Shown: positions 26,878 to 35,813, counted from the first letter of the stretch. The stretch is DNA of 64,000 bases from an uncultured Methanobrevibacter sp. (GCA_900318035.1 ONJC01000019.1:45663-109662), one strand, 5' to 3'. The notes: generated from the sequence alone by a model not told the origin. Program-made: numbers and translations.

Positions 26878-27886
26878 TATTGTTTACAGGCTGAAATCTC
26901 CGAAATTTTTTGAAGAGTCAATTGATGAAATTGAACTTGACGGTGTTGTTGTAAGGCCAACCTACATGTCAATTTGCCAGGCGGACCAACGGTACTATCA
27001 GGGTTCAAGGCCTGCCGAGATTTTAGATAAAAAATTACCTATGGCATTGATTCATGAAGCAATCGGGGAGGTTGTCTTTGACAGTGAAGGCAACTTCAAA
27101 TCAGGAGATAAGGTAGTGATGATTCCAAATACTCCGTGCGGGGAGGATGTTTGCAGAGCCAATTATTCATATAAATCCAAATTCAGAGGCAGCGGATTTG
27201 ATGGATTCACTTCCGATTTGATAAAACTTGAATCAGACAGGGTTGTAAAGCTTCCTGAAGATTTTAATAATTATGTGTCTTCATTCATTGAACTGATGTC
27301 CGTTGCGTATCAGGGCATAACCAAGTTTGACAGTATTGCCATTACTCCCAAAAGCCGATTGGGCGTTTGGGGAGATGGAAACCTGGGATTTATAACAGCC
27401 TTATTTTTAAAAGAGACATATCCTCAATCCAAAATCATAGTATTCGGCAAACATCAGGATAATCTTAATTTATTTTCATTTGCCGATGAAATCTATAGGA
27501 TACATGATGTGCCTGATGATTTGGCGATTGACCATGGTTTTGAATGTGTGGGGTCTAGCGCATCCCAAACGGCTATTGAACAGATAATTGATTTAATTAA
27601 TCCTCAGGGAACTGTTAACCTATTTGGAGTTAGTGAATACCCTGTTCCAATTAATACCAGGATGATTTTAGAGAAGGGATTAACCGTTCAGGGAAATAGC
27701 CGCTCTGAAAGGGAAGATTTCATAGGAGTTGTCAGGCTCCTAAGTGAAAATCCTCAACTTTTTGATTATCTCGAAAAGCTAATCACCAATGTCTGCGAAA
27801 TAAATTCCTTAAATGATTTGAAGGAAGCATTTGATAGAGATTCTATTTCAAAATTCGGAAAGACAATTCTAAAATGGAACAAATAG
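26870..27886 (+). CDS. tarJ: Ribulose-5-phosphate reductase (TarJ-like alcohol dehydrogenase)
   Basis: This medium-chain dehydrogenase would reduce ribulose 5-phosphate to ribitol 5-phosphate for TarI. The 338-residue protein has the catalytic zinc cysteine in TYMSICQADQRYYQ, ALIHEAIGEVVF, the NAD(P)-binding GVWGDGNLGFITALF and a C-terminal FDRDSISKFGKTILKW. The start at 26870 overlaps the tarI stop by 8 bases (ATGATTAA), after GAGG. The gene ends 6 bases from the convergent Rpn-like gene. Other zinc alcohol dehydrogenase roles are possible but the tarI pairing argues for this one. Confidence 0.85.
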   Translation: MINIVYRLKSPKFFEESIDEIELDGVVVRPTYMSICQADQRYYQGSRPAEILDKKLPMALIHEAIGEVVFDSEGNFKSGDKVVMIPNTPCGEDVCRANYSYKSKFRGSGFDGFTSDLIKLESDRVVKLPEDFNNYVSSFIELMSVAYQGITKFDSIAITPKSRLGVWGDGNLGFITALFLKETYPQSKIIVFGKHQDNLNLFSFADEIYRIHDVPDDLAIDHGFECVGSSASQTAIEQIIDLINPQGTVNLFGVSEYPVPINTRMILEKGLTVQGNSRSEREDFIGVVRLLSENPQLFDYLEKLITNVCEINSLNDLKEAFDRDSISKFGKTILKWNK

Positions 27887-27892
27887 CTAATG

Positions 27893-28414
27893 TTATAGTC
27901 TATTGGCTATTCTTATGTATTCAGTCATATAATACTTTCTATCCTCTTTTCGACACATTTTAGGAAGTTTAGCCAGCATCATCATGTCATTAACATCCAG
28001 TATTTCACCGTTTCTCATTTTTGTTTTAATGTGGTTTAGGATGATTTCACAGGGATCTTCGTTGATGCAGGCCAGTTTGATTGTAAAAGGAGCATTTGAA
28101 TAAATATCAAATTCCCTAACATTAACGTTGATGTTTTTGGGGCAGAGAATATATATCGAAATCCTTTTTCCGTGTTTTTCATATAGCTCTTCGGCAAATT
28201 CTATATATTTTGCAAGTTCCTCTGCAGTAAAATCCTCATTTTGAAATTCCAAATCAATAAATTTTCCATCGGAGGTTATAAAAATGTCTCCTCCCTGATG
28301 GACGCTGCTGTCAATTTCCAATTCTTTGGCATCAATTGATGAAACTATGTGGCTATCGTCATCAAATGTTTCTTTTATCACTTTTGTTCTTATATTATAA
28401 TCGTTTTCTTTCAT
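27893..28414 (-). CDS. Rpn/PD-(D/E)XK nuclease-like protein, short form
   Basis: The 173-residue protein has GGDIFITSDGKFIDLEFQNE, which fits the Asp and Glu-x-Gln catalytic motif of the PD-(D/E)XK nuclease transposase (Rpn) group, followed by YIEFAEELYEKHGKRISIYI, a strand-helix pattern of the same group. It is shorter than typical Rpn proteins (about 300 residues) and may be a trimmed remnant or a small family. Such genes move with mobile DNA. No terminal repeats are visible around it. Confidence 0.55.
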   Translation of the reverse strand: MKENDYNIRTKVIKETFDDDSHIVSSIDAKELEIDSSVHQGGDIFITSDGKFIDLEFQNEDFTAEELAKYIEFAEELYEKHGKRISIYILCPKNINVNVREFDIYSNAPFTIKLACINEDPCEIILNHIKTKMRNGEILDVNDMMMLAKLPKMCRKEDRKYYMTEYIRIANRL

Positions 28415-28607
28415 GTTATCACTTCTTAATTTTAATGTATTCTTTATATCTATTTTAATCGCTTATAAATTAGTCAGTTCGAAATTAAAGCAATTTTATA
28501 AGATCAAATCATTTTTTAAGAAGGATTATAAAAGTTAGGTTTAAAGTAATTGTTGTGGTGATGAGGAAAAAATGCCCTCTTTTTGTGGGGTGTAAAAAAT
28601 TAGAAAT

Positions 28608-28629
28608 CCTCACCATATAAATGGTGAGG
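28608..28629 (-). terminator. Strong hairpin after the MATE gene
   Basis: CCTCACCAT and ATGGTGAGG form a perfect 9-base stem with a 4-base loop, one of the most GC-rich palindromes in the gap. It lies about 30 bases after the MATE stop on the minus strand and T-runs follow, so it probably ends the marR-MATE transcript. The rest of this 240-base gap holds no gene. Confidence 0.5.
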
Positions 28630-28657
28630 AAATGATATTTAAAGAGTTTCAAAACTT

Positions 28658-30022
28658 TTAATTTCCAAATATTGCTCTTATCCGTTTTATTTCGTATCTT
28701 GCAAATATGTAGTTTAAAATACTGGCTATTGCTCTTCCGATACATAATCCTAACCATATTCCAACCAATCCCCAACCGAGGACGAATACGAATATGTTGA
28801 TTAAAGGAACGACGAATAGGATTTCCCTTAAAATTGTAAACATTAAGCTGTAGGTTCCCTTACCGATTCCCTGATAGAAAAAGCTTGATGGTATTCCGAT
28901 ACCTGTCAGAATCAAACATGGGCAGACCAGCTGCAGATATTCTGCAATTCCGGGAACCAGATTGGCGGTTTCTGGTGTGTATGCAAATATGGTGGCCAGG
29001 GGTGTTGCAAAAATCACCAGTATTAATGTTATGGCAGTTCCTAAAGCCAGACCAAATTTGGCACCGAATTTATGTGTTCTTGACAGGTAATCTCCATTGC
29101 GCGCACCGTATGAACTGCCTGCCACTGCAATAACTGCTGAACCGATTGCTGTTAGTGGCATTATTGCAAATAGGTACAGTCTCTGGCCTGTTGTAAATGT
29201 TGCGATACCGTAATCGCCTCCAATCATTGCGATTATGATTAGGTAAATTGACATTGCAATCGCCATAATCAGCATATCCAGTGCAGATGGAATTCCAACT
29301 TTGAGGATGTCTTTTGTTAATTTGGAGTCGAACTTAAAGTTTTTGAGTGTGACATCGATATAGGTATCCTTTTTGATTAAAATCCAGTACAGGATTATTA
29401 TTGCTGAAATTAAAGCGCTGACGATTGTTGCAAGTGATGCTCCTGCTGAACCTAATCCCAACATGTAGATAAATATCGGATCCAGTGTTGCATTCAGGAT
29501 GACTGTGGCAACAACAACATACATTGCACGTTTCATGTCTCCTTCTCCACGAAGGATTCCGCTGCATCCGTTTCCAAACATCATTGCAATAAGTCCTAAA
29601 AATAATGGTGTCGCATAGGATATTGCTTCATTTAATGTCTGGCCGCTTGCACCGTAGCTTCTAAGCAGGGGTTCCTGTATGATGAGGAATATTATTGTCA
29701 GTATGATTGAAGCTATCAGGAAAATGAATAGTGATTGTGTTGCTGATTTGGTGGCCATCTCTTTATTTTTTGCACCTATGAATCTTGAAATGCTGCTTGT
29801 TGCACCGTTTCCAAGTCCGACGCTTGCTCCATTCAGCACCATGAAAATGGGTGTCACAAATCCGATTCCCGCAATTGCGGTCGGTCCAAGTCCGGCCACC
29901 CAGATTCCATCAACGATATTGTATAATGCTGTTAAAATCATTGATATCATTATTGGAATAGCTAATTTTTTGACTGCTTTTTCCGGTTCTCCTCTCATTA
30001 ACTCCACGTTTTTATTGGCCAT
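28658..30022 (-). CDS. MATE family efflux transporter
   Basis: The 454-residue protein has about 12 membrane segments. Typical MATE features are seen: LAIPIMISMILTALYNIVDG with the WVAGLGPTAIAGIGFVTPIF that follows, GVGLGNGATSSISRFIG-type sequence, and FGNGCSGILRGEGDMKRAMY. MATE proteins export drugs or other organic cations using sodium or protons. GTGATAAC precedes the ATG at 30022; an upstream TTG at 30040 would lie inside the end of marR. The marR-like gene ends 8 bases upstream, making a regulator-pump operon. Confidence 0.92.
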   Translation of the reverse strand: MANKNVELMRGEPEKAVKKLAIPIMISMILTALYNIVDGIWVAGLGPTAIAGIGFVTPIFMVLNGASVGLGNGATSSISRFIGAKNKEMATKSATQSLFIFLIASIILTIIFLIIQEPLLRSYGASGQTLNEAISYATPLFLGLIAMMFGNGCSGILRGEGDMKRAMYVVVATVILNATLDPIFIYMLGLGSAGASLATIVSALISAIIILYWILIKKDTYIDVTLKNFKFDSKLTKDILKVGIPSALDMLIMAIAMSIYLIIIAMIGGDYGIATFTTGQRLYLFAIMPLTAIGSAVIAVAGSSYGARNGDYLSRTHKFGAKFGLALGTAITLILVIFATPLATIFAYTPETANLVPGIAEYLQLVCPCLILTGIGIPSSFFYQGIGKGTYSLMFTILREILFVVPLINIFVFVLGWGLVGIWLGLCIGRAIASILNYIFARYEIKRIRAIFGN

Positions 30023-30029
30023 GTTATCA

Positions 30030-30479
30030 CTATTCTTCAATTATCTCTTCACTTTTTCTAGCTATTTGTCTCAATTGGTTCTTTGCATTTTCATCCAGTT
30101 TATCAATTCCGACTATTTCTTCCCATTCGTCCAACTCTTTTTTTAATAGTATGGCTAATTCTTCTCCTTTTTTTGTTGCATTTAATATGTATTTTCTTCT
30201 GTTGTTTTCGTCGATTTTTCTCTCGACATATTTTTTGTCTTCTAGTTTTCGCAGTGCTTTAGCTATTGTTCCTTTGCTTTGACCGAATGTGGCGGCCAAA
30301 TCGTCCTGGGATAAGTTTTTATTGTTGTGTATTGCCAGTAAATAACGTCCTTCATGAATCATATCTATGCGATTTGGATTTTTCACGGTGTATCTGAGTC
30401 TATTTTTTGATATGTGATGTATTAATGCTATAAAAGGCATTGTATCAAATTTGTCGGATTCATTGTTTTCTTTTGTCAT
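30030..30479 (-). CDS. MarR family transcriptional regulator
   Basis: The 149-residue protein has a winged helix: LSQDDLAATFGQSKGTIAKA as helix-turn-helix and LEDKKYVERKIDENNRRKYI as the wing. The ATG at 30479 gives the family length; frames further upstream run through the promoter. It is the first gene of an operon with the MATE pump, and two palindromes just upstream are likely its own operator. Binding of a toxic small molecule would then release repression of the pump. Confidence 0.88.
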   Translation of the reverse strand: MTKENNESDKFDTMPFIALIHHISKNRLRYTVKNPNRIDMIHEGRYLLAIHNNKNLSQDDLAATFGQSKGTIAKALRKLEDKKYVERKIDENNRRKYILNATKKGEELAILLKKELDEWEEIVGIDKLDENAKNQLRQIARKSEEIIEE

Positions 30480-30520
30480 AGTTTCATCTAAAATTACTTT
30501 GTTGAAAATTATATATAAAT

Positions 30521-30552
30521 GTTTCCTGGGAAACTGTTTATTGAAAAACAGT
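30521..30552. promoter_or_regulatory. Two adjacent palindromes in the marR promoter
   Basis: GTTTCC-TG-GGAAAC (30521-30534) is followed by ACTGTTT-ATTGAA-AAACAGT (30533-30552), sharing two bases. On the minus strand they lie just upstream of TATA-like ATTTATATATAA (about 30507-30520), where a bound dimer would block TBP/TFB. On the plus strand they lie upstream of the 30604 gene, so both directions could be controlled. Confidence 0.55.
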
Positions 30553-30603
30553 ATATTCATAATTTAAATAGGGGAATGTAAATAATAATCAGTAGGTGAT
30601 ATT

Positions 30604-30933
30604 GTGGACTATGAGACAATAATATCCGAGAAATTCCCAACCTGCAATGTTGAAGTTATCAAACCTGATGTATTCGAAGTAGAACAGTTGATTGAATACA
30701 TTACTGATGATATTGTGGTGTATAAACCATTTTCCATTATGGTTTATCGGCATATGATCAGATTTTTAATGAATGTCGGCAAAAGGGGTAAAATCTATTA
30801 TCTCGAAGGCTTTTCGGATGAGGATTTAAAAATAATTCATGCGGGGCTGCTGAAATTCACATGGAAATGCGATACAAAAATTAATCTGTTTAAAAACGCT
30901 GACCCTGACAGGGACGTTTTAGGTTTAAACTAA
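30604..30933 (+). CDS. Hypothetical protein, 109 residues
   Basis: I do not recognise it. The soluble protein starts from GTG, placed by AGGTGAT just before it, with a TATA-like AATTTAAATA at 30561-30570. It has mixed strands and helices, one cysteine near each end and no enzymatic motif. It is divergent from marR and shares the region with the two palindromes, so the MarR protein may also regulate it. Confidence 0.6.
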   Translation: MDYETIISEKFPTCNVEVIKPDVFEVEQLIEYITDDIVVYKPFSIMVYRHMIRFLMNVGKRGKIYYLEGFSDEDLKIIHAGLLKFTWKCDTKINLFKNADPDRDVLGLN

Positions 30934-30943
30934 AAATACGGTG

Positions 30944-30962
30944 GAAGTTGATTTTCAACTTC
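30944..30962 (+). terminator. Hairpin after the 109-residue gene
   Basis: GAAGTTGA and TCAACTTC form a perfect 8-base stem with a 3-base loop, 10 bases after the stop codon. No long T-tract follows. The remaining 250 bases before the adhesin gene show only AT-rich promoter-like sequence. Confidence 0.4.
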
Positions 30963-31210
30963 TGGAATAATTCATTTTCTCTAAAATGATAATTGCAATC
31001 AAGTGATTGTCATTGGGGGTTTGTAAATGTTCCTTTTAAATCATTTTTCACTATCCTGGCAATTTGCCCTATCTTTTAATTCTCAAATTTTAACAAATGA
31101 TTTATAGTATTTAAAATAAAATATAATATTATTGGTTAAATTAATATGAATGTTATTAAAAACATATAAAATATTTTTTTTAATATGTGTATAAAATTAG
31201 GTGTTTTTCA

Positions 31211-32671
31211 ATGAAATTTAAAAAAACTATGGTTATTTTCACATTAATGCTTAGCATATTATTTGCCATGTCCTATGTTGCGGCAAGTGATGTCAATGAT
31301 ACGTGCATGGCAAATGTTGAAGATGATGTGATTGAACAGACCTTTGAAGATTCACTGGTCGCTAAAAGTCAAGGGACCTTTTCTGAATTGCAAAAAAAGA
31401 TTGACAATGCATCAGCAGGAGACACAATCACTCTTGAAAAAAATTATGTTTATGATGAGGGATTCAATAAAGGCGGAATTGTAATTGGAAAAGATTTGAC
31501 TATAAACGGTAACGGTCATACAATAAACGGACTGTCTAAATCCAGAATTTTATTGGTGCATTATGGTATTTTAAAACACAATAAAGTGGTATTAAACAAC
31601 ATATCCTTTAAAAATGGAAATGCTGACAACTATGGTGGAGCAATATTTAATTTTGGAGATTTGACTGTAAACAAGTGTACATTTAAAAATAATTATGCAA
31701 ATATTGCAGCAGGTGCAATAGGATCTGTTGGAGTCTTAAACTGTAAAAACACTGTATTCAAACAGAATTCTGCAAAGGGTGATGCCGGTGCCATATTCTC
31801 TTTGAATTTTGAATTTTCTTTCATGTATTTCGCCCAATACTTTAAGAATCATAAAATTGAGGATGTGGGAGGAATATTTACTGAACTGGCAATGGCCCCA
31901 GCTCTCAATTTCCAAACAGATTCTATAAGCAATAGTTTCTTCAAAAACAATGTTGCTAAAGGACGTGGTGGTGGAGCAATCTACGGATTCTCTCATTTGA
32001 ATATCGTTTCATCAACATTTACTTCAAATAAGGCAAATGAAAAAGGCGGAGCAGTATTCGGATGCAAAAATCTAACCATTACAAATTCAAAATTTACCAA
32101 TAATCAGGTACCTATGTACGGCGGTGCGGTTTACTTCAAAGGACATGAACTGACTGGAAGTTCTGTAAACGGAACTTGGGTTCAATCAGTTAATTTTTAT
32201 TTTAACTTAATCCAGAATTCTGTTTTCACACATAACATCGCAAAACAACGTGGAGGTGCCATTTATGGATTTAAATTTGCAGCTGCTCCTCAAGTTCCTT
32301 GTGCTCAGGCAGTAAAATGCACATTCAGTGATAATAAATCACCCAATGGCAAAAACATTTATGGGGGTACTCTGAAAAACTGCATTTTTAAAAATACTAA
32401 AATAGCTTTAAAAACAGTCAATGTTAAAAAGTCATTAAAGAAACTTGTGTTAACTGCAACAGTTAAAAAAGGATCCTCTGCAGTTAAGTATAAACCGGTT
32501 ACCTTTAAATTCAATGGTAATGTTTTAAAAGGAAAAACCAACTCAAAAGGAGTTGCAAAAGTAACTGTCAAATCAAGTATCTTGAAAAAACTTAAAGTTG
32601 GCAAAACAGTTAAATACTCTGCAGGTTATGCAGGTGTTTCAGTCAAGAAAACAGCAAAGGTTTACAATTAG
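31211..32671 (+). CDS. Adhesin-like secreted protein with beta-helix repeats and Ig-like end
   Basis: The 486-residue protein has a signal peptide (KTMVIFTLMLSILFAMSYVAA), then parallel beta-helix (pectate-lyase/polymorphic-outer-membrane type) repeats marked by GGAIFNFG, AGAIGSVG, GGGAIYGF, GGAVFGCK and GGAIYGFK, and a C-terminal Ig-like or Big-type domain (about 405-486, VTFKFNGNVLKGKTNSKGVA). No membrane anchor is seen, so it may bind the pseudomurein wall through its C-terminus. Proteins like this are a hallmark of Methanobrevibacter surfaces. The ATG at 31211 follows AGGTG; a GTG at 31187 precedes that site. Confidence 0.85.
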   Translation: MKFKKTMVIFTLMLSILFAMSYVAASDVNDTCMANVEDDVIEQTFEDSLVAKSQGTFSELQKKIDNASAGDTITLEKNYVYDEGFNKGGIVIGKDLTINGNGHTINGLSKSRILLVHYGILKHNKVVLNNISFKNGNADNYGGAIFNFGDLTVNKCTFKNNYANIAAGAIGSVGVLNCKNTVFKQNSAKGDAGAIFSLNFEFSFMYFAQYFKNHKIEDVGGIFTELAMAPALNFQTDSISNSFFKNNVAKGRGGGAIYGFSHLNIVSSTFTSNKANEKGGAVFGCKNLTITNSKFTNNQVPMYGGAVYFKGHELTGSSVNGTWVQSVNFYFNLIQNSVFTHNIAKQRGGAIYGFKFAAAPQVPCAQAVKCTFSDNKSPNGKNIYGGTLKNCIFKNTKIALKTVNVKKSLKKLVLTATVKKGSSAVKYKPVTFKFNGNVLKGKTNSKGVAKVTVKSSILKKLKVGKTVKYSAGYAGVSVKKTAKVYN

Positions 32672-32733
32672 ATTGGTGATATTTTTAAATATATTTATAA
32701 TGTATGAACTATAATTTTTAAATGGTGGAAAAA

Positions 32734-33021
32734 ATGTTAGAAGAGTTTATGCCTTTTATCGGCTTGATTATTTTTGGTAATATTGAAAACTTAATCTTAT
32801 CATCTCAGGGTGTTGTTGCTGGAGTCAATCCCAAAATATTGGGTGGATTAAGTATTCTTGTGGTAATTATATGGTTAATCATCGGAACTGTGGCAACAAA
32901 TGTTGCAATGCAGTATTCAAATATTATTACATTCATCGGTGGACTTGCGATATTTCTGTTGGGTGTCAAGGCAATCTATGATGCAATAAAACATATGAGA
33001 TCAACTAAAGGAAGTGAATAG
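32734..33021 (+). CDS. Small 3-TM membrane protein, first of a paralogous pair
   Basis: The 95-residue protein has three hydrophobic segments: FMPFIGLIIFGNIENLILSS, LSILVVIIWLIIGTVATNVA and IITFIGGLAIFLLGVKAI, then a positive tail (KHMRSTKG) that should stay in the cytoplasm. The ATG at 32734 follows GGTGG; one at 32722 is also possible. The next gene, 1 base away, encodes a full-length paralogue. The shared FGNIENLIL motif in the first helix may be functional. A transporter of the LysE/CadD kind made from two halves is conceivable, but no family is assigned. Confidence 0.7.
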   Translation: MLEEFMPFIGLIIFGNIENLILSSQGVVAGVNPKILGGLSILVVIIWLIIGTVATNVAMQYSNIITFIGGLAIFLLGVKAIYDAIKHMRSTKGSE

Positions 33022-33022
33022 A

Positions 33023-33286
33023 ATGGTGAATTTAAAAGATTATCTTCCATTTACAGGTTTACTTGTTTTCGGAAACATAGAAAATCTTATTTTAGCTTCA
33101 CAAGGGGCCGTTGCACATGTAAACCCGTTTATTTTAGGTGTATTGAGTATTATCGCAGTTATCATGTGGTTATTGATTGGAACTTATGGAACAAAAATAG
33201 CTATCAAATATGCCGATTACATTGAAATATTCGGTGGATTGGCCATTATCATATTGGGTATTCAGTCAATGCTTGAAGCATTATGA
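33023..33286 (+). CDS. Small 3-TM membrane protein, second of a paralogous pair
   Basis: This 87-residue protein copies the plan of the gene before it: LPFTGLLVFGNIENLILASQ, LSIIAVIMWLLIGTYGT and IFGGLAIIILGIQSML. Its positive charges (TKIAIKYAD) lie between helix 2 and 3 rather than at the C-terminus, which predicts the opposite orientation in the membrane. AAAGGA precedes the ATG at 33023. The pair should be co-translated and may form a heterodimer. Confidence 0.7.
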   Translation: MVNLKDYLPFTGLLVFGNIENLILASQGAVAHVNPFILGVLSIIAVIMWLLIGTYGTKIAIKYADYIEIFGGLAIIILGIQSMLEAL

Positions 33287-33310
33287 TTTCAATCCCTCTT
33301 TTTATTTTTT

Positions 33311-33475
33311 TTAAAACTTAAAGAACTCATCACAATACTCGCAGTAATAATTATATTCGCTGCTGCAGCAGTTTCCAAGTATTATTTCTCCGTTTATTGA
33401 TTCAACTGCTAATTCGTCACTTGAATCATGAAACACTTTTTTTAATTCACGTTCACATTTCGGACAGGTTTTCAT
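33311..33475 (-). CDS. 54-residue zinc-ribbon protein
   Basis: A short minus-strand frame from the ATG at 33475 encodes a peptide with CPKCERE at the start and CEYCDEFF near the end, a complete pair of CxxC knuckles, with an additional CC in the middle. Zinc ribbons of this size often bind nucleic acid or protein. It lies in the gap between the plus-strand membrane pair and the STAS-like gene. No ribosome binding site is clear. The motif pair at both ends makes it better than chance. Confidence 0.6.
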   Translation of the reverse strand: MKTCPKCERELKKVFHDSSDELAVESINGEIILGNCCSSEYNYYCEYCDEFFKF

Positions 33476-33530
33476 ATATCTTAATTTTATTAACGATGAT
33501 TTTTAAATATTAATGTAGGTAGGTGTTAAT

Positions 33531-33788
33531 ATGCTTATTAATGTTGGAGGAGAATTCGGTACACATTTGGAATCAAATGAAATTGCTGTGGAATTGGTTG
33601 ATATCTTAAACAGGATTGACGGTGATGATTTTATTTTGGATTTTAAGCAAGTCGTTTTTGTTAATATGAACTTCGCTCAAGCATATTATAATGCTAAAAA
33701 TGAATCTCCAAAAAGGATATCTGAAATCAACATCTCTGATGAAATCAGTGTTGTTATGGGTGCTGCTGATGAAGCGTGCAATCCATGA
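33531..33788 (+). CDS. STAS-like (DUF4325-type) protein
   Basis: The 85-residue protein has the core DDFILDFKQVVFVNMNFAQA, which resembles the strand-helix of STAS-like DUF4325 domains, where such modules work with ATPase partners in switching. Nothing like a kinase is adjacent. GGTAGGTG precedes the ATG. The LtrA-like gene starts 35 bases downstream, so they may share a transcript. Assignment is by pattern only. Confidence 0.5.
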   Translation: MLINVGGEFGTHLESNEIAVELVDILNRIDGDDFILDFKQVVFVNMNFAQAYYNAKNESPKRISEINISDEISVVMGAADEACNP

Positions 33789-33823
33789 TTTTTCAAAATT
33801 GAATTCTTACAATATAGGATAAT

Positions 33824-34939
33824 ATGAAAATAGCTAAAAAGCCAGTGGAGCTAATAGAATTATTCTACGATCTGCTCTTTGTTTACGCAATATCTCAATT
33901 AACTGGCCTTATTAATGAACCTGTTGGAGGCATCATACCTCCATATGATTTTTTTTCTTATTTTGTCACTTGTTTTGTAATTCTGCAGGCATGGCTCTAC
34001 TTTACAAATTACGTTAACCGATATGGTCAATGGAAATGGTACGATTATGTCTTGATTTGTATAAATATGATTGCCGTAATTTTCATGTCCAATACCATTC
34101 AGGGCGATTGGGCGGTAATGTATTTCACATATGACGTGTCAATGTTGATAATTCTTCTTACTGTTGCATTTCTCTATGTCATTCAGGCCAGAAAGGAACA
34201 GACATTGAAGGGAGCTGCTGGAAATTCAATAACGATTCTTTCAATTGTTTGTGCAATATATGTAATCGCAATCATATGTTCATTTTTCGGTTTTCAGCAG
34301 TATGTGCTTGCAGTCAATGTCGTAGCCATATTGGCGGGGGCATTTCTGCCGTTTTTCATCAGGGGAAAATTCGATAAAAGCATTATCAACTTTCCGCATT
34401 TGGTGGAACGATTTGAGCTTCTGACAATAATCACATTTGGAGAGGCAATTGTAGGTTTGGCTCATTTTTTCGATGCATTGAATTTCAGTCTCATTCCTAT
34501 TCTGGTATTTCTCATTGTAATTTCAATGTTTGGAGCATATGTGATTCAAATTCATTATCTGATGCAGCATAATCGTGTTGAAAGGTCATTAAGGTTAATG
34601 TTTAGCCATTATTTCATCATAATAAGCATTAACCTTGTAACAGTAGCTCTTGAGTTAATCCGCTCAGGTGGAGCAGACCCAAAATTTGCTGGTGGATTAA
34701 TGATTGTTTCACTGATTGTTTTCTACATTTCCATAATTGCAAATAAACAATATTATAGGCAAAGTATTAAATTAACAAAAAAAGATATAATATTTATGAT
34801 AATGGCTACAAGTTTGGGAATAGCTATTATTCTGATATTTATTTCAAATTTATATGCTTTCTTAATTGGAAGCTTATGCATAACATTCGGCAATTTTTTA
34901 GTATTGCTGATGAAATATAAAGGGTGTTTAAGTGAGTGA
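33824..34939 (+). CDS. LtrA family membrane protein
   Basis: The 371-residue protein has about ten membrane segments and the LtrA family signatures VELIELFYDLLFVYAISQLT near the N-terminus and HLVERFELLTIITFGEAIVG in the middle. LtrA was first linked to low-temperature growth in Listeria; its molecular function is unknown. It overlaps the SAP-domain gene by 8 bases, and the DUF998 gene follows, so the three form one operon. Confidence 0.82.
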   Translation: MKIAKKPVELIELFYDLLFVYAISQLTGLINEPVGGIIPPYDFFSYFVTCFVILQAWLYFTNYVNRYGQWKWYDYVLICINMIAVIFMSNTIQGDWAVMYFTYDVSMLIILLTVAFLYVIQARKEQTLKGAAGNSITILSIVCAIYVIAIICSFFGFQQYVLAVNVVAILAGAFLPFFIRGKFDKSIINFPHLVERFELLTIITFGEAIVGLAHFFDALNFSLIPILVFLIVISMFGAYVIQIHYLMQHNRVERSLRLMFSHYFIIISINLVTVALELIRSGGADPKFAGGLMIVSLIVFYISIIANKQYYRQSIKLTKKDIIFMIMATSLGIAIILIFISNLYAFLIGSLCITFGNFLVLLMKYKGCLSE

Positions 34940-35813
34940 ACAAAAATTAGAAGTATTCAATGTTTTGAATTTTTTAAACAGTGGTTATGAATTAGAAGAT
35001 ATTTTAAGCGAAGACAATTTCGGAACTTTCCAGTCCGGTCAGGATTGCATAGATTATTTGGTTGAAGAGGGATATCTTTCAGGAAATGAAGGCACATTAA
35101 CTGCTGAAGAAATTTCAAAAAAATATACTGTGGCTGATTTAAAAGAGCTGTTGAAAGAAAATGGTCTAAAGGTATCCGGTAAAAAACAGGAACTTGTGGA
35201 AAGAATTTCCCCGGTTTTAAATGAAGGTGCAGGTGCCGGAGATTATGAATTAACTGACAAGGCACACGAATTCCTGAAAGAAAATGAATGGATTGACTTG
35301 TATATGTTTGCACTTGTTGCATTCAGATTTGAAGATTATGAAACTTATGTTGAAGGATCCAGTGCAGGCAAAATAGAAACTGCCCTAAACTTCTGTGATG
35401 AGATTTTATCAAGGGCATTGGTTGCAAATCAGTTTTTAGTGTTTATTGATGCTTTATCCGCAAAGGCTCATGTTTATGCATATGACGGAGATTATGCTTC
35501 ATTCATGGATTACGATTTGCAGAGGTATATTTTAGGATTAAATCCTATTTCAATGGATGCGCAAACCTATGCGTCTTATGATGTTATAAATGAAGCCAAT
35601 ATAATCAATTTAAGAAATGTACTGGAAAAATTGGACATGGGAAGTCTGAAGAAAAGATTCGATAAAATCTGGAACATATGTAATATTAGGAATACAACAG
35701 TTCCTAAAAAGACTTGCTATAAGATATTGCAAAAGGCTCTTGACGGCGCTGACATTGAAGAGCTTAACTTTGACATTAAAGAAAAATACTTCAATAAGAA
35801 ATTCGGTATTTAA
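34932..35813 (+). CDS. SAP domain protein
   Basis: The 293-residue protein contains a SAP domain at about 72-105 (VADLKELLKENGLKVSGKKQ followed by ELVERI), a helix-extended-helix that binds DNA. Before it is a short all-helical region and after it a 180-residue helical part with no recognised fold. It begins at GTG 34932, inside the end of the LtrA-like gene. SAP proteins in archaea are poorly studied; a DNA-binding or chromosome role is inferred. It is unusual between two membrane protein genes. Confidence 0.75.
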   Translation: MSEQKLEVFNVLNFLNSGYELEDILSEDNFGTFQSGQDCIDYLVEEGYLSGNEGTLTAEEISKKYTVADLKELLKENGLKVSGKKQELVERISPVLNEGAGAGDYELTDKAHEFLKENEWIDLYMFALVAFRFEDYETYVEGSSAGKIETALNFCDEILSRALVANQFLVFIDALSAKAHVYAYDGDYASFMDYDLQRYILGLNPISMDAQTYASYDVINEANIINLRNVLEKLDMGSLKKRFDKIWNICNIRNTTVPKKTCYKILQKALDGADIEELNFDIKEKYFNKKFGI

